NCBI GenBank assembly: GCA_030039095.1 | Contig: JASHQP010000444.1 | Coordinates: forward strand, 1 to 17,728 | Direction: 5' to 3' | DNA length: 17,728 nucleotides | From: Streptosporangiaceae bacterium | GTDB lineage: Bacteria > Actinomycetota > Actinomycetes > Streptosporangiales > Streptosporangiaceae | Part shown: piece after piece, positions 13,995 through 17,728 of the stretch | How the letters are laid out: every line of letters begins with the position of its first letter | Numbering within the stretch: the stretch's first letter is position 1 | The notes under the pieces: model-generated | Databases searched by the model: none | Seen by the model: only the letters and a program-made list of their open reading frames with translations | What the model was told of the DNA's origin: nothing | Position numbers and translations under genes: made by a program

Positions 13995-15175
13995 GGCACC
14001 AGCGCCAGGTCGTCGGGGGACGTGGCCGCGCGGCGGGTTGCGATTCCCGCCCCGAACCCTTCGGCGACCCGGTCGGTCATCGTGTCCCAGTCGTAGTCGG
14101 CCAGCCATGCTTCCGCGCCGGAAGGGCGGGGGCGGGTGAGCAGGCGCTGTGTCGCCTCGGCGACGGCCTTCGCGGTTGGCTCGCAGACCACGCCCCGCGC
14201 GGACCGTTCCGCCAGATGCTGGGCCAGGTTGTCCGGGTCCGAGGTCGTCACCACGTGCAGGCCGCAGGCGAGGGCCTCGAGCACCGAGATCCCGAACCCT
14301 TCGCGCGCCGAGGGGAAGACGAACACCCTCGCGGCCTTCATCAGCGCGTAGACCTCCTGCTGCTCGGCGACGTCGTGGCGGAACTCCACCGCGTCATCCA
14401 GTCCGAGGGTGCGTGCCTGCTCCCGCAGCGCGCCGCGCTCCGGGCCGTCGCCGATGACGCGGCAGGTCACCGGCACGCCCTGGGCGCGCAGCAGGGCCAC
14501 GGCGTCCAGCAGCATGCCGACCCGCTTGTGCGCCACCAGCCGGCTGACGACCACGAGGTCCGTGGCCGCGGGGTCGGGGCGGCAGCCGCTGACCGCGGCG
14601 AGGTCGATGCCGTTCGGCGCCACCGTGATCGAGGCCCGGGCGCCGAGGATCGCCCGCAGCCGGCCGGCGGTCTGCGGCGACGCGGCGATGATGTGGTCGG
14701 GCAGGCGCATGGCCAGCCACTGCGTGAACCACGCGGCCAGGCCGGCCGGGCCCAGGTACTCGCGCCAGTAGCCGGCGTCCCAGACCTCGTGCCAGGTGAC
14801 CACGAATCGCTTGCGCCTCAGCGTGGCCACCAGGCGCAGCACGAAGATCTGGAGGTACGGCATGTGGTCGGCCTCCAGCACGTCGAACCTGCGCCCGAGC
14901 AGCCGCAGGCAGGCAAGCGCGAAGAACACGGCCTGGCGCATGGAACGGCGCCCCCCGGCGTACAGGGGGATCAGCGGCGAGATCGCATGGAACGTGACAG
15001 CGTCCTCGGTGCGCACGCGCGAGCCGGGCCACCACTGCATCGTGTACACGTGCACGTCGGCGCGGCCGGCCATGCGCCGGGCCAGTTCGTGGTAGCGAAG
15101 TTCCTTGCCGCCACGGTGATACGGGTAGATCGCGTCGCTGACGAGCGCGATCACCGGGTGGCGATGCCGCGTCAT
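13991..15175 (-). CDS. GT4-family glycosyltransferase
   Basis: The 394-residue protein has complete GT4 hallmarks: IYPYHRGGKELRYHELARRMA at ~17-37 (Gly-rich acceptor loop), TWHEVWDAGYWREYLG at ~127-142, VAPNGIDL at ~185-192, VVVSRLVAHKR at ~208-218, GDGPER at 242-247, and the E-x7-E motif REGFGISVLEALACG at ~291-305 for nucleotide-sugar binding. It would transfer a sugar with retention from an NDP donor on the cytoplasmic face; the donor is unknown. The start ATG at 15175 is fixed by the ATGA overlap with the upstream gene and its stop overlaps the next start. Unlike the GT4 domain of the downstream fusion it keeps the canonical E-x7-E, so the locus has two distinct GT4 modules. Confidence 0.92.
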   Translation of the reverse strand: MTRHRHPVIALVSDAIYPYHRGGKELRYHELARRMAGRADVHVYTMQWWPGSRVRTEDAVTFHAISPLIPLYAGGRRSMRQAVFFALACLRLLGRRFDVLEADHMPYLQIFVLRLVATLRRKRFVVTWHEVWDAGYWREYLGPAGLAAWFTQWLAMRLPDHIIAASPQTAGRLRAILGARASITVAPNGIDLAAVSGCRPDPAATDLVVVSRLVAHKRVGMLLDAVALLRAQGVPVTCRVIGDGPERGALREQARTLGLDDAVEFRHDVAEQQEVYALMKAARVFVFPSAREGFGISVLEALACGLHVVTTSDPDNLAQHLAERSARGVVCEPTAKAVAEATQRLLTRPRPSGAEAWLADYDWDTMTDRVAEGFGAGIATRRAATSPDDLALVP

Positions 15176-15621
15176 GGATTCCCCTTCCCGGGCGCGCAGG
15201 CAGTCCAGAAGTCGATGGACTCCGCCGGGCGGGTGAGGTTCACCGCGACGCGGAGCCGGCCGCCCGTGCACGAGGTCGCGACCCGCTGGGGCACCGTGAC
15301 GGCGGATCCGGCTCGGACCCGGGCCGTGCCGGAGGCGGCACGCTGGGTGTGCCCGTCACGGCGGACCGTGATCGACCACCGGTAGCTGCGGGAGCCGCCC
15401 GAAGAGTTGCGGATCACGAACGACGCGTCGACGTGTGCGTGCGTGGATCGCAGCTGCTCGGGCAGTGACTGCGGCGCCGCAAAGGACAGCGCCGTGTACC
15501 TCGCGGGCTCACTGAACAGGCCCGCGCTCGCCAGCGCGGAGTGGCCGGCCGGCGTCTGCGCGACTCCGGCGGCCGTCACCGCGGCGGCGGTCAGGCCGGC
15601 AAGGCCCCACCATCGAGCCAT
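15172..15621 (-). CDS. Small exported or membrane-anchored protein of unknown function
   Basis: The 149-residue product begins MARWWGLAG and continues with an Ala-rich hydrophobic stretch to about residue 22, a signal peptide or single N-terminal anchor with no clear lipobox. The rest reads as beta-rich: RYTALSFAAPQSLP, SFVIRNSSGGSRSYRWSITVRRDG, GSAVTVPQRV and RLRVAVNLTRPAESIDFW. Two Cys (~118 and 142) could form a disulfide. The pattern recalls the extracytoplasmic beta-sandwich of DUF1616-like proteins in polysaccharide loci, but I am not sure. It overlaps the upstream GT2 gene by 31 bases and the GT4 start by 4, so it is made with the glycan machinery. A role in handling or binding the exported polymer is inferred. 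Confidence 0.7.
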   Translation of the reverse strand: MARWWGLAGLTAAAVTAAGVAQTPAGHSALASAGLFSEPARYTALSFAAPQSLPEQLRSTHAHVDASFVIRNSSGGSRSYRWSITVRRDGHTQRAASGTARVRAGSAVTVPQRVATSCTGGRLRVAVNLTRPAESIDFWTACAPGKGNP

Positions 15622-16595
15622 CGGGCTAACCCGGCGGCGGCGACGATGGCAGCAGCGTCACCGCTCGCAGATTCGCCGACGGCCCGTGTCAGCGGATCGG
15701 TCGCCGGCATGGCCGGGATCGCGTGCCCGCCGCCATGGGCGAGGGCAACGGCGGACTTCATCCGCGAGCGGAACGACATCCGCACCTGGACGAGGATCCG
15801 CACGCACGCGACCGCGTCCTGCCAGCGGATCTTCTTGCCCTCGGCGTGGGAACGGCTGTAGTAGGAGACCGGGATCTCGAATGGGCGGATGCCAAGCTTC
15901 AGCAGCAGCGCGGTGATCTCGGTGTCCAGCCCGAACCCGATCTCGCTGAGCGGCAGCGTCTTGAGCAGCGGCAGCGGGATCAGCTTGAGGCAGGTGTGCA
16001 GGTCGCTCAGCCCGGCGTCATAGATCATGTTCGCCAGCTGGGTCATGACCCGGTTCCCCTTCGCGTACCGGTACGACTGGTACACGGTGTAGAACCCGAA
16101 CAGCCGCGCGCCGTACACGACCTGGCTCCGGCCGGCCAGCACCGGTTCCAGCATCCGCGGGAGGTCCGCCGGCGAGTACTCCAGATCCGCGTCGAACGGC
16201 ACGGCGTGGGTTCCCGTCGCCAGCTTCACGGCCGAGCGCAGCGCCGCGCCCTTGCCGAGGTTGACCACGTGCCGGTAGACGATGACCCTCGGGTCGTCGA
16301 TGTGGGCGAGCAGCAGCGGCGTGCCGTCGGTGCTGCCGTCGTCGACGACGATCAGCTCGATGTCGCAGGGGTAGTCCATCTGGAGCAGCTCTGCGATCGC
16401 CCGGCCAATGCGCTGCTCCTCGTTGTAGGCGCACATCAAGATCGACAGCTTGACGGGGCGGCCATGCACCGCTGCCGCGCCCTGCGGCAGCGAGCCGGCG
16501 GCAGGACCGAGGGAATCCGGCGCCGGCCCGGGCACCTGCAGCGCGGTGGGGGCTCTGTCGGTCCGCTCGTTCGGCCTGACCATCGGTCGCGTCAT
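15591..16595 (-). CDS. GT2-family glycosyltransferase, dolichyl/polyprenyl-phosphate mannosyltransferase-like
   Basis: The 334-residue product has a strong DPM-type GT2 core: KLSILMCAYNEEQRIGRAI from ~49, IVVDDGSTDGT at ~82-92, NLGKGAALRSA at ~112-122, FDADLEYSP at ~134-142 (DxD), and EIGFGLDTEITALLLK at ~218-233. Such enzymes charge polyprenyl phosphate with a sugar, which would supply the GT-C-like protein in the same operon. It lacks the C-terminal GtrA-like helices found in some relatives. ATG 16595 is the first start after the intergenic region; an ATG at 16583 is also possible because the first ~47 residues are Pro-rich and poorly conserved. GAGAGGG lies ~13 bases upstream, a rather long spacing. 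It is the first gene of the six-gene operon. The C-terminal ~50 residues are Ala-rich and not part of the core. Confidence 0.9.
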   Translation of the reverse strand: MTRPMVRPNERTDRAPTALQVPGPAPDSLGPAAGSLPQGAAAVHGRPVKLSILMCAYNEEQRIGRAIAELLQMDYPCDIELIVVDDGSTDGTPLLLAHIDDPRVIVYRHVVNLGKGAALRSAVKLATGTHAVPFDADLEYSPADLPRMLEPVLAGRSQVVYGARLFGFYTVYQSYRYAKGNRVMTQLANMIYDAGLSDLHTCLKLIPLPLLKTLPLSEIGFGLDTEITALLLKLGIRPFEIPVSYYSRSHAEGKKIRWQDAVACVRILVQVRMSFRSRMKSAVALAHGGGHAIPAMPATDPLTRAVGESASGDAAAIVAAAGLARWLDGGALPA

Positions 16596-16652
16596 GGAAA
16601 AATCAGCCCTCTCAATGGGGTATTGCGGTTCGGGGCAGCTTCGGCGCTGCGT

Positions 16653-16671
16653 AATCCGGCGGAATCCGGCG
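16653..16671. repeat. Direct repeat AATCCGGCG, 10-base period
   Basis: AATCCGGCG occurs at 16653-16661 and 16663-16671. The 10-base period places both copies on one helix face, ~60-75 bases upstream of the leftward operon start. A regulator site is possible. Confidence 0.5.
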
Positions 16672-16904
16672 TTCGAGCGATCCCGGGGCCGTTGATGTGA
16701 CGCCGGGCCTGGCCGGTGTACCCCGGTTGGCCGGCGGGCGAGTGCCCGCACGTCCCGTGGTTGTGCCTGGCCCCCGACAGAGACTCTGACATCGCCGTGC
16801 CCCTGGCGGGTCACCCAGCAGGGTTAGACCCGGCTACTCAATGTGAGGTAGTCGCCGTAGCCCCGCTCACCACACTGGCGGTATGGGCGGCCCTCCCGGG
16901 CTCG

Positions 16905-16934
16905 TGACGGCGAGCGGCTACGAGCGGCTATAGT
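16905..16934 (+). promoter_or_regulatory. Candidate promoter of the rightward GT2 gene
   Basis: TGACGG at 16905-16910 and TATAGT at 16929-16934 are separated by 18 bases. TATAGT is a good -10 box and would start transcription near 16941, ~28 bases before the GTG at 16969. The -35 match is partial. Confidence 0.45.
16911..16930. repeat. Perfect tandem direct repeat CGAGCGGCTA x2
   Basis: Two identical 10-base units fill the spacer and enter the -10 box of the candidate promoter. The one-turn period suits a tandem activator or repressor site, or the unit may simply be slippage-prone. Confidence 0.6.
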
Positions 16935-16968
16935 CGGCCCTGACGAGACAAAACACGGGGGGGCCGGT

Positions 16969-17728
16969 GTGCTCGAGGGGGCTTTCGTCAGTTTCGTTGT
17001 TATTGCGTACAACGAGTCGGAAAACATTGCCCGTGCCCTCGATGCCATCGCCGCGCAGGACGGCCTCGGCGGCTACGAGGTCATCGTCGTCAACGACGGC
17101 TCGGGAGACGGCACGGCGGGCATCGTCGGCCGGATCGCCGCCGCTGACCCGCGGGTCCGGCTCATCGACCTGCCGGAGAACCGTGGCCGGGGCTTCGCGC
17201 GGAGCACCGGGACGGCGGCCGCCCGCGGCGATCTCATCGCGACAGTGGACGGCGACATCATCCTTCCCCCCGGGTGGCTGGCCCGGGCCCGGGAGGCCCT
17301 GCGCGATCACGACGCCGTCGGCGGCACGGCCGTGCCCGACGGCGACGTCGCGTATCTGCACCGGCGATTCGGGCTGGCCCCCCGCAGCGTGGGTCACACC
17401 ACGGCCGTGACCGGAAGCAACGCGCTGTACCGGCGGGAGGTCTTCAGCATCGCGGGCTTCGACCCGGCGCTCCGCGAGGGGGAGGACGTTGCCCTGAACC
17501 ACGCGCTCGAGCTGCACGGCCTGTCGCTCGGATGCGTTCCCGGGCTGCTCGCGCGGCACGCCGAGGGCAAGACCCTGCGCGCCTCGCTGCGGTGGCTGTT
17601 CGTCAGCGGCAAGGGCGCGACCCGGCAACTGCTCGCCTACCGCCAGGTGCGGACGCCGGACCTGGCGGCCGGCGCGTTCGCGCTGGCCGCAGCGGCCGGG
17701 CTGCTGCTGTGGGGGCTGCGGCGGCCCG
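16969..17728 (+). CDS. GT2-family glycosyltransferase, N-terminal part (3' end outside window)
   Basis: The frame from GTG 16969 is open to the window edge (253 codons seen). It shows GT2 motifs: FVVIAYNESENIARALDAI near the start, VIVVNDGSGDGT at ~38-49, NRGRGFARSTGTAAARGD, ATVDGDIILPPGWL (DxD), GSNALYRREVFSIAGFDPAL and EGEDVALNHALEL (the ED base region). The last visible residues (AAGAFALAAAAGLLLWGL) begin a membrane segment, so the full protein is probably membrane-anchored. The GTG at 16967 is in another frame with no family match. A run of Gs at 16957-16963 may serve as the Shine-Dalgarno. It diverges from the six-gene operon and shares its promoter region, so it likely adds to the same glycan. 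Confidence 0.88.
   Translation, partial: MLEGAFVSFVVIAYNESENIARALDAIAAQDGLGGYEVIVVNDGSGDGTAGIVGRIAAADPRVRLIDLPENRGRGFARSTGTAAARGDLIATVDGDIILPPGWLARAREALRDHDAVGGTAVPDGDVAYLHRRFGLAPRSVGHTTAVTGSNALYRREVFSIAGFDPALREGEDVALNHALELHGLSLGCVPGLLARHAEGKTLRASLRWLFVSGKGATRQLLAYRQVRTPDLAAGAFALAAAAGLLLWGLRRP

Larger units (their letters stand above)
16596..16968. other. Divergent promoter region of the polysaccharide locus
   Basis: 373 bases without a credible gene lie between the leftward operon and the rightward GT2. Visible items are AATCCGGCG repeated with a 10-base period (16653-16661, 16663-16671), a GGCTAC/GTAGCC inverted repeat (16832-16837, 16857-16862), and the tandem CGAGCGGCTA repeat with a candidate rightward promoter. 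No clear leftward promoter was found by eye. Confidence 0.6.

Noticed and set aside
11796..14096. 766-codon rightward open frame opposite the GT-C-like gene
   Set aside because: Composition is dominated by Arg, Gln, His and Asp with no motifs, and it mirrors a clear membrane protein on the other strand.
13949..15385. 478-codon rightward open frame opposite the GT4 gene
   Set aside because: Antisense shadow of a gene with complete GT4 motifs; no domain visible.
16716..16907. 63-codon rightward frame in the divergent region
   Set aside because: No ribosome site, no recognisable features, and it overlaps the repeats and candidate regulatory sites.

Overview
The window is very GC-rich DNA from an actinomycete. 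The evidence is GTG starts, chains of 4-base start/stop overlaps, long antisense shadow frames and a gene set of Lhr helicase tail, XRE/TPR regulator, DUF664 DinB-like protein and a remnant of the actinomycete S-adenosyl methyltransferase family. A Streptosporangiales-like host is a guess from gene content. No RNA gene, CRISPR array, intact insertion sequence or phage attachment site was found.

Region 1 (1-489) is the 3' end of an Lhr-family helicase. Region 2 (473-5069) is an accessory island with two diverging operons. The leftward operon holds a small serine-recombinase-like protein with Thr in place of the catalytic Ser, an 86-codon remnant of a SAM methyltransferase, a clavaminate-synthase-like Fe(II)/2-oxoglutarate dioxygenase with an HxE metal motif, and a Nudix hydrolase. 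Each joins the next by an ATGA or GTGA overlap. The rightward operon holds a zinc-ribbon/XRE/TPR regulator and, again by GTGA overlap, a 2H phosphoesterase of the 2'-5' RNA ligase type with lower GC. The divergent intergenic region carries an 8-base perfect inverted repeat around two GAGACAA copies, a candidate operator.

Region 3 (5066-7429) is a decayed membrane-anchored propeller-like gene and an HxlR regulator fragment. Next comes a compact ArsR regulator / SRPBCC protein pair, with a DinB-like (DUF664) gene diverging from it. A clean inverted repeat overlaps the ArsR start.

Region 4 (7442-17728) is a surface-polysaccharide locus. Six leftward genes overlap end to end: a DPM-like GT2, a small secreted protein, a GT4, a multi-TM GT-C-like protein resembling DUF2206, a second GT2, and a 1115-residue fusion of GT4, a 12-TM Wzx/MATE-type flippase and a GH26-like glycoside hydrolase. 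A third GT2 diverges to the right and runs off the window. The simplest reading is that the glycosyltransferases build a lipid-linked glycan, the flippase exports it, and the GH26 domain trims or releases it outside. The fusion joins cytoplasmic synthesis, membrane transfer and extracellular cleavage in one polypeptide and is the most striking item here.
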